Source: RUG11247 sp045649485
Lineage (GTDB): Bacteria; Bacillota; Clostridia; Christensenellales; Aristaeellaceae
Assembly (NCBI GenBank): GCA_045649485.1
Contig: JAZRPZ010000073.1
Location: 124,001 to 188,000 of the forward strand
DNA: 64,000 nt
Direction: 5' to 3'
Shown: piece after piece, positions 1 through 7,348 of the stretch
Layout of the letters: each line of letters starts with the position of its first letter
How positions within the stretch are numbered: the first letter of the stretch is position 1
Notes under the pieces: model-generated
Database searches by the model: none
Seen by the model: only the letters and a program-made list of their open reading frames with translations
Told to the model about the DNA's origin: nothing
Position numbers and translations under genes: made by a program

Positions 1-270
1 TCCGGTCGGTCCGAAACTCTTATTGTAAATGGCCAATCAGTATCAGCACCATCATTCAGAATAAATATAGGTGCCGATAAACTCAAAAGTACTCTGATAA
101 AAGAGATAACCGTGTCCAACGGAAACGTCACATTCAAAGGCAGCGGATACGGACATGGTGTCGGAATGTCACAATGGGGAGCTTTCGCCCTTGCCGAAAA
201 AGGGGCTACCGCTCAGACCATCGTAAGCCGTTATTTCAGGGGGGTGACATTCACAGACTTGTGGGAGTAA
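1..270 (+). CDS. SpoIID/LytB-domain protein, C-terminal fragment
   Basis: An open frame enters from the left edge and stops at TAA 268-270, giving about 89 visible codons. Near its end is the block GYGHGVGMSQWGA, a hallmark of the C-terminal part of SpoIID/LytB proteins. The last residues are FTDLWE. SpoIID is a membrane-anchored lytic transglycosylase that remodels peptidoglycan during engulfment; LytB-type relatives enhance amidases. The N-terminus is outside the window, so I cannot tell true SpoIID (normally next to the atp or spoIIR regions) from a general family member. Confidence 0.8.
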   Translation, partial: SGRSETLIVNGQSVSAPSFRINIGADKLKSTLIKEITVSNGNVTFKGSGYGHGVGMSQWGAFALAEKGATAQTIVSRYFRGVTFTDLWE

Positions 271-279
271 CATGTAATA

Positions 280-288
280 TGGTATAAT
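280..288 (+). promoter_or_regulatory. extended -10 promoter of the lipoprotein gene
   Basis: TGG directly followed by TATAAT (283-288) forms an extended -10 element about 30 bp before the ATG at 319. The best -35 candidate is weak (TTGTGG at 259-264, 18-bp spacer). A good Shine-Dalgarno, GGAGG, lies at about 308-312. Confidence 0.45.
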
Positions 289-318
289 CATATCCAAACA
301 TAACCACGGAGGCCACGA

Positions 319-1245
319 ATGAAAAAACATATGATGGCTGTTCTGTGCGCTGTTCTGCTTATACTTTCAGGCTGTACGCCGCACATTGAAACTGCTGTAC
401 AATACGAGCAGGTATATACCAGTTTTTTCCCTATTTACGCCCTTAGTGGACTTGTGCTGGAAGATATACCTGATATCAACCTCAAATGCCTCATACAGCC
501 TCAGGACGACTGCCTCAGGCTGTATGATCTTTCAGATTGGGATGCGTCTGTTCTTGCATACGACGCAGACGCTATTATAATCTGCGGAAACGGTCTGGAA
601 TCTTTTGAAAGTTCACTTTACACATTCGGCGACAAAGGTCCCGCAGTTATCACCGCCACTTATGGACTTGAATTATACAACAGCGATGGTACAAACTCTA
701 TTGAAGGACCTACCGGACATATGGCGGATGCAAATCCATACCTGTATATGTCAGTATCCGGGGCGCGGAAAATGACAGCCGTAATCGCAGAATCCATTGC
801 AATGCTTTATCCTGATATGGCAGCTGATATAGCATCCGGTTACGCAGAAGCAGATGCACGGCTTGCTGAGCTTGAAGAAAATGTATTCAGCATATGCAGC
901 AATATCTCCGGACAAAAAGTCATTCTCATGAACGAAGCCCTTATATATCCCGCAATGGATTACGGTCTTGACATCGTTTGCAGATACGACAGAGAGAGCG
1001 GCACCACATTATACGGCGAATCGCTTGAAAGCGCCATAGTGATGTTCAAGGAGACCGGGGCGGAAGTAATCTTCATAGAGAAACAGGCTCCGGCAGAACT
1101 CACTTCAGCGCTTGAAGATGCAGGCTTCACCGTTGTGTACATCGATATAATGTCTTCATATCCTATAGGCGCTTCTCCCGAAAGGTATTTTGATGTACAG
1201 ATTGAAAATGCAAATTCTATTGCGGCAGCATATTCCCGCAACTAA
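319..1245 (+). CDS. ZnuA-fold (cluster A-I) solute-binding lipoprotein, degenerate metal site
   Basis: 308 residues with a lipoprotein signal peptide whose lipobox ends in LSGC (Cys19), so it should be anchored on the outer face of the membrane. The fold matches Zn/Mn ABC binding proteins: FFPIYALSG near the N-terminus, an ADAIIICGNGLE stretch, an ARKMTAVIAESI helix and a final GFTVVYIDIMSSY. The three family histidines appear replaced: DPHxYEP aligns with DCLRLYD, the DPHVW-type motif is NPYLYMS, and the SHDAFGY-type motif is NEALIYP. No permease or ATPase gene follows. It may bind another ligand or have lost metal transport. rnhA follows after 20 bp, probably in the same unit. Confidence 0.7.
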   Translation: MKKHMMAVLCAVLLILSGCTPHIETAVQYEQVYTSFFPIYALSGLVLEDIPDINLKCLIQPQDDCLRLYDLSDWDASVLAYDADAIIICGNGLESFESSLYTFGDKGPAVITATYGLELYNSDGTNSIEGPTGHMADANPYLYMSVSGARKMTAVIAESIAMLYPDMAADIASGYAEADARLAELEENVFSICSNISGQKVILMNEALIYPAMDYGLDIVCRYDRESGTTLYGESLESAIVMFKETGAEVIFIEKQAPAELTSALEDAGFTVVYIDIMSSYPIGASPERYFDVQIENANSIAAAYSRN

Positions 1246-1265
1246 ACAGAGAAAGAGAGAAAACT

Positions 1266-1712
1266 ATGAAAAAGGTAATCATATATACTGACGGCGCCTG
1301 TTCAGGAAATCCCGGTCCCGGCGGCTGGGCATCAATGCTGATGTACGGCGAGCATAAGCTTGAGCTTTCCGGTTATGAAGCCCATACCACCAATAACCGC
1401 ATGGAACTTATGGCACCGATAAAGGCGCTTTCAAAGCTGAATATGCCTTGCGAAGTGGAACTCTATTCCGACAGTTCCTATCTTATAAATGCATTTACAA
1501 AAGGCTGGCTGGATAATTGGCAAAAAAGGAACTGGATAAAAAGCGATAAGAAACCCGTAGAAAATCAGGATCTCTGGCAGGAATTACTTAAACTCACAGC
1601 AATACACAGCGTCAAATGGATAAAAGTACGCGGTCACGCCGATAATCCAATGAATAATCGCTGCGACGAACTTGCCCGCGAGGCAATAAAACAGCGCAAG
1701 ATACAGGAGTGA
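1266..1712 (+). CDS. rnhA: ribonuclease HI
   Basis: 148 residues, the normal length for bacterial RNase HI, which cuts the RNA strand of RNA-DNA hybrids (R-loops, replication primers). The catalytic set is visible: Asp9 in YTDGACSGNPGPGGW, Glu47 in NNRMELMA, Asp69 in YSDSSYL, His124 in VRGHADNP and Asp134 in RCDELARE. The basic handle region (WLDNWQKRNWIKSDKK) is present, as in the E. coli enzyme. A purine-rich leader precedes the ATG, and the alaX-type gene follows after 7 bp. Confidence 0.95.
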   Translation: MKKVIIYTDGACSGNPGPGGWASMLMYGEHKLELSGYEAHTTNNRMELMAPIKALSKLNMPCEVELYSDSSYLINAFTKGWLDNWQKRNWIKSDKKPVENQDLWQELLKLTAIHSVKWIKVRGHADNPMNNRCDELAREAIKQRKIQE

Positions 1713-1719
1713 TACTGAT

Positions 1720-2922
1720 ATGACTGAAAGGCTTTATTATAACGATACATATTTAAGAGAATTTGAGGCATCCGTATGCGAATGCATCGAAAAAGATGGT
1801 AAATGGCATGTTCGACTAAACCGTTCAGCTTTTTATCCTACTTCCGGCGGACAGCCCTTCGACACAGGCACACTGGGAGATGCACATGTAACAGACGTGT
1901 ATGTAGATGATAATAACGAGGTCTGGCACGTAACCGACGCTCCGCTTGCCGAGGGACTGGTCCTGCGCGGCGTAATTGATTGGGAACGCCGCTTTGACCA
2001 CATGCAGCAGCATGCAGGCGAGCATATGCTTGCCAACGCTGCTTACAGACTTATAGGCGGCGGCACCATAGGCCTTCACCTCGGAATCGATGTTTCCACC
2101 ATCGATATGACACTGCCGGAAGGCAGAACTCGTATTTCCGAGGATGAGATCAAAGCCCTCGAGGACGATGTCAATTTCCGCATTCAGAAAAACGTACCAA
2201 TTAAACAGTGGTTTCCCGAAAGCACCGAATTAATGAGTCTGCCGCTCAGGAAAGCCCCGACAGTTTCCGAAAATGTGCGTATCGTTCAGATAGGAGAACT
2301 GGAATACTGTGCATGCGGCGGTACTCATCCCGCAAGTGCAGGTGAAATCGGACTTTTCAAAATCGTAGACGCCCGCCCCAGCCGTGGCAAACTGCGCATC
2401 GCATTTGTCTGCGGAAAACGAGCGTTTGAACTTTTAAGAACAAACTACGATATTCTTCACAATACCGCTGACATGCTCTCCACTTCTGTAGAGAAGCTGC
2501 CCGAAATAGTGCGCAGCATGGATGAAGAGGTCAAAAAGCTTGCCCGCGAGATAGGTCAGTTGAGGCGTGATATCCTTATATCCAATGCCGATACATACAT
2601 AAAAAAAGCAATAGAAAACGCAAACGGCGTACGTATTGTTGCCGAGATCGTGGAAGGTGATGTGTCTTCTGCCCGTGAACTCGCAACTCATATTGTAGAA
2701 AATCCGCGCATGGCCGCAGTCATAGGTGTACGCAGTGCATCTAATGTATCGTTCATTGTCTGCCGCTCTTCCGATACTGACCTTGCATGCGGCGCTGCTC
2801 TTTCCGCAGCCGCAAAAAAATGCGGCGGAAAGGGAGGAGGAAGGCCAGATTTTGCACAGGGCGGCGGTCCCGAGGAGATGCTTGCACTTATTGCAGCAGA
2901 GTGTACCGAAACCGCTAAATAG
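1720..2922 (+). CDS. alaX: alanyl-tRNA editing protein, AlaX-L type
   Basis: 400 residues resembling the editing half of alanyl-tRNA synthetase without the aminoacylation domain. Such proteins hydrolyse Ser-tRNA(Ala) or Gly-tRNA(Ala) in trans. Zinc-binding residues are visible: His98 and His102 in QQHAGEHML, Cys199 and His203 in ACGGTHPAS. A helical linker (about 240-290) leads to a C-terminal DHHA1-like domain ending in the glycine-rich GGKGGGRPDFAQGGG. That length and the DHHA1 domain make it the long AlaX class. A GGAG lies 10 bp before the ATG. It probably shares a transcript with rnhA. Confidence 0.92.
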   Translation: MTERLYYNDTYLREFEASVCECIEKDGKWHVRLNRSAFYPTSGGQPFDTGTLGDAHVTDVYVDDNNEVWHVTDAPLAEGLVLRGVIDWERRFDHMQQHAGEHMLANAAYRLIGGGTIGLHLGIDVSTIDMTLPEGRTRISEDEIKALEDDVNFRIQKNVPIKQWFPESTELMSLPLRKAPTVSENVRIVQIGELEYCACGGTHPASAGEIGLFKIVDARPSRGKLRIAFVCGKRAFELLRTNYDILHNTADMLSTSVEKLPEIVRSMDEEVKKLAREIGQLRRDILISNADTYIKKAIENANGVRIVAEIVEGDVSSARELATHIVENPRMAAVIGVRSASNVSFIVCRSSDTDLACGAALSAAAKKCGGKGGGRPDFAQGGGPEEMLALIAAECTETAK

Positions 2923-3017
2923 TCTGTGCTAATGCATCCGCAACCATAACGCGATTACAAACTTAACATAACAAGCGTAACATTTATTTGTAAGCGAACA
3001 ATATGGAGGCTACACAA

Positions 3018-4463
3018 ATGAATCTGTTCCAGAGAGCCTTCGGAGTAAAGTATATGCTGCCGAAGGGAATGGTGTCTGAGGATCTGCCCAGCAGCAGATC
3101 AATGTACGGAGAATATATACGTCTGGCTGTACCTTCGGTTCTTGAAATGGTACTCATCTCGCTTATCGGCATGATGGATACCATCATGGTCAGCAGCTGC
3201 GGAACCGATGCCGTCGCAGCCGTCGGTCTCGTCGGTCAGCCGCGAATGCTGCTGCTGTGCATCTTCTTTGCAATGAACGTAGGTATCACTGCCGTCGTCG
3301 CCCGCCGAAAGGGAGAAGGACGCAAAGATGATGCCAATCAGGTGCTGCGCAACATGATCGTGATAATCATTGCGCTCTCCGCCGCACTTATGCTTCTCAT
3401 TCTGCCTTTCGCAGAACAGCTCATGCGTTTTGCCGGCGCTGAAGAGGGAAGGACACTGGCGGATTCCACCAATTACTTCATCATCGTCGGTCTTGCGCTG
3501 CCATTTAACGCGCTTTCCATGGCTATCTGCGCAGCACAGCGCGGTGTAGGCAACACCAAGCTTACGATGTACGTAAACATCATTTCCAACATCGTAAATG
3601 TACTGTTTAACTGGCTGCTGATCTACGGCATCGGACCCTTCCCGGAACTGAAGGTCGTCGGTGCTGCAATCGCGACCGCACTTGGTATGGTTGTCGGTTT
3701 CGTACTCAGTATGGTATCTCTGTTCTGGAAGAAGAGCGCCGACTCCTTCCTGCAGGTCAGTTTCAAGGACAGCTGGAAGCTGAAGAAGCAGCCCATTATG
3801 GACGTTGTAAATCTCAGTACTTCTGCTATGCTTGAGCAGATCTTCATGCGCATAGGTTTCTTCGCATATGCCAAGATCGTTGCGAACCTCGGTACCGATG
3901 CTTTTGCAGCACATCAGATCTGCATGCAGTTCCTGAACCTTTCTTTCTGCTTCGCAGATGGTCTGGGCGTTGCCGGAACTTCACTTGTAGGTCAGATGCT
4001 TGGACGTGCCCGAAAGGACCTTTCTCACATTTACGGTCTGATAGCTCAGAAGTTCTCTTTCATAGTGGCTATTTTGCTCGCCACCTGCTGCATATTCCTC
4101 AGAGCGCAGCTGGTCAACATGTTCATTGAAGAAGGCGCAAGCGAACACGTACGCTATCTCTCTGAACTCATAATGATCGTAGTCGGTATATTCCAGCCCT
4201 TCCAGATGCTGGCAGTAGTTTCTTCCGGCGCTCTGCGCGGTGCCGGTGACGTAAAGTATACCGCCCGCGTTATGATGGTCACCGTAGCCATTATGCGTCC
4301 CACACTTGCTTTCATTGCGGTATACATAATCGGCAATCTGCTTGGTAAGCAGGATATCGCTCTTATTGGTTGCTGGAGCGCTGCACTTATCGATATGACC
4401 CTGCGTATGGTGCTTATGATGAAGCGCTATCTCGGAGGAAAGTGGCATGATATCAGGGTATAA
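3018..4463 (+). CDS. MATE-family multidrug/Na+ antiporter
   Basis: Integral membrane protein of 481 residues with about 12 hydrophobic segments in two halves, typical of MATE exporters that extrude cationic drugs or metabolites using Na+ or H+ gradients. Family signs include the SVLEMVLISLIGMMDTIMV opening and the QPFQMLAVVSSGALRGAGD stretch, a widely conserved MATE motif. I place the start at ATG 3018 because GGAGG at 3005-3009 sits 8 bp before it; an upstream in-frame ATG at 3003 overlaps that Shine-Dalgarno. The end overlaps the next gene by 17 nt. The substrate cannot be inferred. Confidence 0.9.
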   Translation: MNLFQRAFGVKYMLPKGMVSEDLPSSRSMYGEYIRLAVPSVLEMVLISLIGMMDTIMVSSCGTDAVAAVGLVGQPRMLLLCIFFAMNVGITAVVARRKGEGRKDDANQVLRNMIVIIIALSAALMLLILPFAEQLMRFAGAEEGRTLADSTNYFIIVGLALPFNALSMAICAAQRGVGNTKLTMYVNIISNIVNVLFNWLLIYGIGPFPELKVVGAAIATALGMVVGFVLSMVSLFWKKSADSFLQVSFKDSWKLKKQPIMDVVNLSTSAMLEQIFMRIGFFAYAKIVANLGTDAFAAHQICMQFLNLSFCFADGLGVAGTSLVGQMLGRARKDLSHIYGLIAQKFSFIVAILLATCCIFLRAQLVNMFIEEGASEHVRYLSELIMIVVGIFQPFQMLAVVSSGALRGAGDVKYTARVMMVTVAIMRPTLAFIAVYIIGNLLGKQDIALIGCWSAALIDMTLRMVLMMKRYLGGKWHDIRV

Positions 4464-5100
4464 AGCCGCCATATTTGACATGGACGGAACTATTCTTGAT
4501 TCCATGTATTACTGGCGTCTTTCAAGCCTGGAGTATATACTGGCTCATAAGCTGCCCTTGAACGATGAGTTGTTATCCGGTATCTTCAAGCGTGGTGCAG
4601 GAATGACTGTAAAAATGTCATATGAACTTGCAGGCAAATCAACTTACGAGAAAGACCTTCCCGAGATATCAAAAAAGCTTGTTGGGTATGTGCATTCCCA
4701 TTATCAAAGCGATGTACATCCTAAGCCCTATGCCATTGCTTTTCTTGAGAAACTCAAAAGTGAAGGCGTGCGCTGCTGTGTAGCAACCGCAACTGACAAA
4801 AAATATGCATCAGAGGCTCTAAAAGTCCACGGAATGGACAAGTATTTCGAATTTATCTTCGATGAATCAGACGCAGGATGCAACAAATCCCATATCCGGT
4901 TCTTTGAAAAAGTAGTAGAAAAACTTGGGTGTGATAAGGCTGACTGCGTAATGTTCGAAGATGCGGTGTACTCCATAAAAACCGCAAAGAAATTCGGAAT
5001 GAGGGTTGTCGGAATCGAAGATTCTTATACTGTTGAAGGGCCCGAAGCAGTAAAATCCCTGGTCGATCAGTATATCGTAGATTACAGCGAATTGCTGTAA
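4447..5100 (+). CDS. HAD-superfamily phosphatase, beta-phosphoglucomutase-like
   Basis: 217 residues with HAD motif I FDMDGTILDS (Asp11 nucleophile, Asp13 acid/base), a helical cap after it, motif II in VATATDK, and motif IV in MFEDAVYSI. This arrangement is the beta-phosphoglucomutase/phosphatase subfamily acting on small phosphorylated sugars or metabolites. It overlaps the MATE gene by 17 nt and has its Shine-Dalgarno (CGGAGG) inside it, so the two are translationally coupled. The substrate is unknown. A strong terminator follows. Confidence 0.85.
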   Translation: MISGYKAAIFDMDGTILDSMYYWRLSSLEYILAHKLPLNDELLSGIFKRGAGMTVKMSYELAGKSTYEKDLPEISKKLVGYVHSHYQSDVHPKPYAIAFLEKLKSEGVRCCVATATDKKYASEALKVHGMDKYFEFIFDESDAGCNKSHIRFFEKVVEKLGCDKADCVMFEDAVYSIKTAKKFGMRVVGIEDSYTVEGPEAVKSLVDQYIVDYSELL

Positions 5101-5108
5101 TACACAAA

Positions 5109-5136
5109 AAACCCGCTGCTATAATGCAGCGGGTTT
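5109..5136. terminator. bidirectional terminator between HAD gene and lexA
   Basis: Perfect 11-bp inverted repeat, AAACCCGCTGC, a 6-nt loop and GCAGCGGGTTT, with A-rich flank on the left and T-rich flank on the right. It can stop both the rightward MATE-HAD transcript and leftward lexA. Confidence 0.85.
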
Positions 5137-5148
5137 AATTTTTAAGCA

Positions 5149-5742
5149 TCAGAACTGTCTGAACAAGGCTATGAGACGTCCAAGAACCTGAACGCGATCT
5201 GCATAAATAGGGGACATTGCCGAGTTTTCCGGCTGAAGACGTACACGTCGCTCTTCATAATAGATGCGCTTTACCGTGGCTTCGTCCTCGATCATAGCCA
5301 CGACTATATCGCCGTTATCTGCAGTTTCCTGCTGACGCAGAACAATAATGTCTCCATCCATTATTCCGGCTTCGATCATACTTTCGCCCTGCACACGCAG
5401 CGCAAACAGATCACCGCGACCGGAAAGAGACTGGGGAAGAACAAGATAATCTTCGATATTCTCTGTGGCAAGAATAGGCATACCTGCTGTGACGCGACCG
5501 ACCAACGGCACCGAACGACCGCGTGATACACCGCCATCAAGCACTTCCATGGCACGCGGCTTCGTAGAATCACGCCTGAGGAGACCTTTCTTTTCAAGTT
5601 GAGTAAGATGCGCATGTACAGAGGAAGTGGACTTAAGACCTACAGCTGTACAAATCTCGCGAACAGATGGGGGATAACCTTTCTGCTCGATCTCTTGCCT
5701 GATATAATCAAGTATCGCCAACTGTTTTTCACTGGTACGCAT
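5149..5742 (-). CDS. lexA: LexA SOS repressor
   Basis: 197 residues. The N-terminal winged-helix DNA-binding domain (about 1-65) includes YPPSVREICTAVGLKS. The autocleavage site is Ala86-Gly87 in VGRVTAGMP. The C-terminal S24 peptidase domain has catalytic Ser121 (GESMIEAGIMDGD) and Lys158 (ATVKRI). LexA represses DNA-damage genes until RecA filaments trigger self-cleavage. Its own promoter carries a perfect Firmicute LexA box, so autoregulation is expected. It is divergent from a cysteine-rich mini-gene. Confidence 0.97.
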   Translation of the reverse strand: MRTSEKQLAILDYIRQEIEQKGYPPSVREICTAVGLKSTSSVHAHLTQLEKKGLLRRDSTKPRAMEVLDGGVSRGRSVPLVGRVTAGMPILATENIEDYLVLPQSLSGRGDLFALRVQGESMIEAGIMDGDIIVLRQQETADNGDIVVAMIEDEATVKRIYYEERRVRLQPENSAMSPIYADRVQVLGRLIALFRQF

Positions 5743-5775
5743 ATTATAACTCCCACTTTGAACTCATTTGTATTC

Positions 5776-5804
5776 ATTATATCATATTGCGCATGTTATT
5801 TCAA
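5776..5804 (-). promoter_or_regulatory. lexA sigma-A promoter
   Basis: Reading leftward: TTGAAA (5799-5804) as -35, a 17-bp spacer, and a perfect TATAAT (5776-5781) as -10, 34 bp before the lexA ATG. The LexA box overlaps the -35. Confidence 0.8.
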
Positions 5805-5815
5805 ACATTTGTTCG
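5802..5815 (-). promoter_or_regulatory. LexA (SOS) operator
   Basis: CGAACAAATGTTTG on the minus strand fits the Bacillus-type consensus CGAACRNRYGTTYG at every position. It overlaps the lexA -35 and lies 17 bp before the -35 of the divergent mini-gene, so it could affect both. Confidence 0.88.
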
Positions 5816-5832
5816 TAATTTCAACAAAAATC

Positions 5833-5862
5833 TTGCAATATTCATATCATTTGGTGTATAAT
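5833..5862 (+). promoter_or_regulatory. promoter of the cysteine-rich mini-gene
   Basis: TTGCAA (5833-5838), an 18-bp spacer, and TATAAT (5857-5862). An AGGAGG follows at about 5876, before the ATG at 5892. Confidence 0.7.
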
Positions 5863-5891
5863 ATATATGAAACAGAGGAGGTCTGCTTTCT

Positions 5892-6080
5892 ATGGATCCC
5901 AAGAAATGTCTGCTTGATGAGAGCAAAAATTGTGTTGAATGCGGCGAATGCACCAAATGTGACCTTGATAACGAAAAGCTCTGCGACAATTGCATGAAAT
6001 GTATTCAGTCTGACGCAGATTATACCGCAGTTGAAATCGATGAGATCTTCGAATCCGCCGATGTTCCGGAAGAGGCATAA
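5892..6080 (+). CDS. 8-cysteine mini-protein, possible Fe-S or zinc protein
   Basis: 62 residues, acidic, with eight cysteines: Cys6, then Cys14, 17, 20 and 23 in a CxxCxxCxxC run, then Cys31, 34 and 37 in CDNCMKC. The second half (about 40-62) is acidic and cysteine-free. Eight cysteines in two clusters could hold two [4Fe-4S] clusters or zinc, but the order is not that of a standard bacterial ferredoxin. It has a strong promoter, a strong Shine-Dalgarno and a terminator-like hairpin, so it is a real, separately transcribed gene. I do not recognise a characterised function. The shared intergenic region with lexA raises the possibility of an SOS link. Confidence 0.75.
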   Translation: MDPKKCLLDESKNCVECGECTKCDLDNEKLCDNCMKCIQSDADYTAVEIDEIFESADVPEEA

Positions 6081-6110
6081 TACTTTTCAGAGAATAATTT
6101 CTCATATGAA

Positions 6111-6137
6111 ACGGGCAGGGGGCAGCCCTTCGCCCGT
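6111..6137 (+). terminator. terminator-like hairpin after the mini-gene
   Basis: ACGGGC (6111-6116) pairs with GCCCGT (6132-6137), and inner AGGG/CCCT can extend the stem. It is followed by TAGTGTTTTCT, an imperfect T-tract. Confidence 0.5.
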
Positions 6138-6152
6138 TCATAGTGTTTTCTA

Positions 6153-6188
6153 TATCTATTCGTAAAAGTCAGCTTTTGCGAATAGATA
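6153..6188. repeat. 36-bp near-perfect palindrome upstream of the Xer-like gene
   Basis: Two 16-bp arms (6153-6168 and 6173-6188) with one mismatch surround TCAG. No T-tract follows on either strand, so it does not look like a terminator. It ends 31 bp before the recombinase ATG and could be an operator or a recombinase binding site. It does not resemble the dif sequences I can recall. Confidence 0.6.
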
Positions 6189-6219
6189 ACCGGTAAAAAG
6201 CCCTGAAAAGAGGTATTCT

Positions 6220-7296
6220 ATGGCTAAAGAACTAAATTATTCGCAACAGCGTGCTTTGACGCTTCTTCATCAGACTCGTGATATTTTGTCTGAACTCCCG
6301 GTAATGTGCGCCGATTTTATACGCGCCATTGAACCTACCACACAGCCATTGACTCGCTATGTTTATTGCTGCGATCTAAAATTGTTTTTCAATTTCCTTT
6401 TGAAAGAAATTCCTGCTTTTGCAGACAAAACAATAATCGGTCTTACTCCTTCCGACATCTCCCTCATCACATCGCGCGATATCCACATTTACCTCGAATA
6501 TCTGTCTCTTTACGTAAATGAATCTGATGAAGCTGTTACAAATGCTGAATCCGGCAGAATGCGCAAGCTTGCGTCTTTACGCACTTTTTACAAATATTTG
6601 TTTATGAATGAGTTAATTTCCACTGATGTGTCAAGGCTCGTCAGCATGCCCAAACGACACGAAAAACCTATATTGCGCATGGAAATTGACGAAGTAGCGC
6701 GCATGCTGGATCTCGTAGAAACCGGTGAAGGCTTTAATCAGCGTCAGCAGAAATACAACGAACAGACCAAAGTACGTGATTTGGCTATACTTTCGCTTTT
6801 TTTAGGCACCGGTATACGTGTAAGCGAACTGGTTGGCATCGATATTGATGATGTAGACTTCAACGTAAATGGCTTTACAGTTACCCGCAAAGGCGGCAAT
6901 CAAGCTGTTTTGTACTTCCCGGATGAAGTTGGCGACGCACTTAAAGCTTATTTAGAGCAGCGCAAGGAAATAACCCCCGTGCCGGGACATGAAAATGCTC
7001 TGTTTTTATCAATTCAGCGCAAGCGAATAGGCGTCCGAAGCATCGAGAATATGGTCAAAAAGTATGCTGTAATGGCTGCTCCGCTAAAAAAGCGCCTCAG
7101 TCCCCATAAACTTCGTTCCACATTCGGTACTAATCTCTACCAGGAAACCGGCGATATATATCTTGTTGCCGATGTATTGGGACATGCCGATGTTAACACC
7201 ACCCGCAAGCATTATGCTGCTATGCTGGACGACCGCCGCAGAATGGCCGCTAAAAGCGTAAAACTCCGCGACGGTGAACCCGAAGATTCCGAATAA
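6220..7296 (+). CDS. XerC/XerD-like tyrosine recombinase
   Basis: 358 residues: an N-terminal SAM-like core-binding domain (about 25-145), then the catalytic domain. The full tyrosine-recombinase set is visible: Arg200 (GTGIRVSEL), Lys224 (TRKGGN), His296 and Arg299 (SPHKLRSTFGT), His322 (LGHADVNTT) and nucleophile Tyr332 (KHYAAM). It is about 60 residues longer than E. coli XerC/D, with an N-terminal extension and an insertion near 165-185. The setting is not a mobile element: no att repeats or phage genes are nearby, and lexA sits upstream. A role in chromosome dimer resolution is likely but unproven. Confidence 0.9.
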   Translation: MAKELNYSQQRALTLLHQTRDILSELPVMCADFIRAIEPTTQPLTRYVYCCDLKLFFNFLLKEIPAFADKTIIGLTPSDISLITSRDIHIYLEYLSLYVNESDEAVTNAESGRMRKLASLRTFYKYLFMNELISTDVSRLVSMPKRHEKPILRMEIDEVARMLDLVETGEGFNQRQQKYNEQTKVRDLAILSLFLGTGIRVSELVGIDIDDVDFNVNGFTVTRKGGNQAVLYFPDEVGDALKAYLEQRKEITPVPGHENALFLSIQRKRIGVRSIENMVKKYAVMAAPLKKRLSPHKLRSTFGTNLYQETGDIYLVADVLGHADVNTTRKHYAAMLDDRRRMAAKSVKLRDGEPEDSE

Positions 7297-7300
7297 TAAA

Positions 7301-7345
7301 AAAAACACCCCGATTGCAGAAAATAATCGCATTCGGGGTGTTTTT
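7301..7345. terminator. bidirectional terminator
   Basis: 13-bp perfect stem, AAAAACACCCCGA with TCGGGGTGTTTTT, around a 19-nt loop. It separates the convergent Xer-like gene (+) and the methionine-gamma-lyase-like gene (-). Confidence 0.85.
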
Positions 7346-7348
7346 CTA

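Noticed and set aside
4447..5100. HAD gene as true beta-phosphoglucomutase
   Set aside because: No maltose or trehalose phosphorylase neighbour, and the cap sequence does not decide; kept as general HAD phosphatase.
6153..6188. Palindrome as a rho-independent terminator
   Set aside because: No T-run after it on either strand; a separate hairpin already follows the mini-gene.
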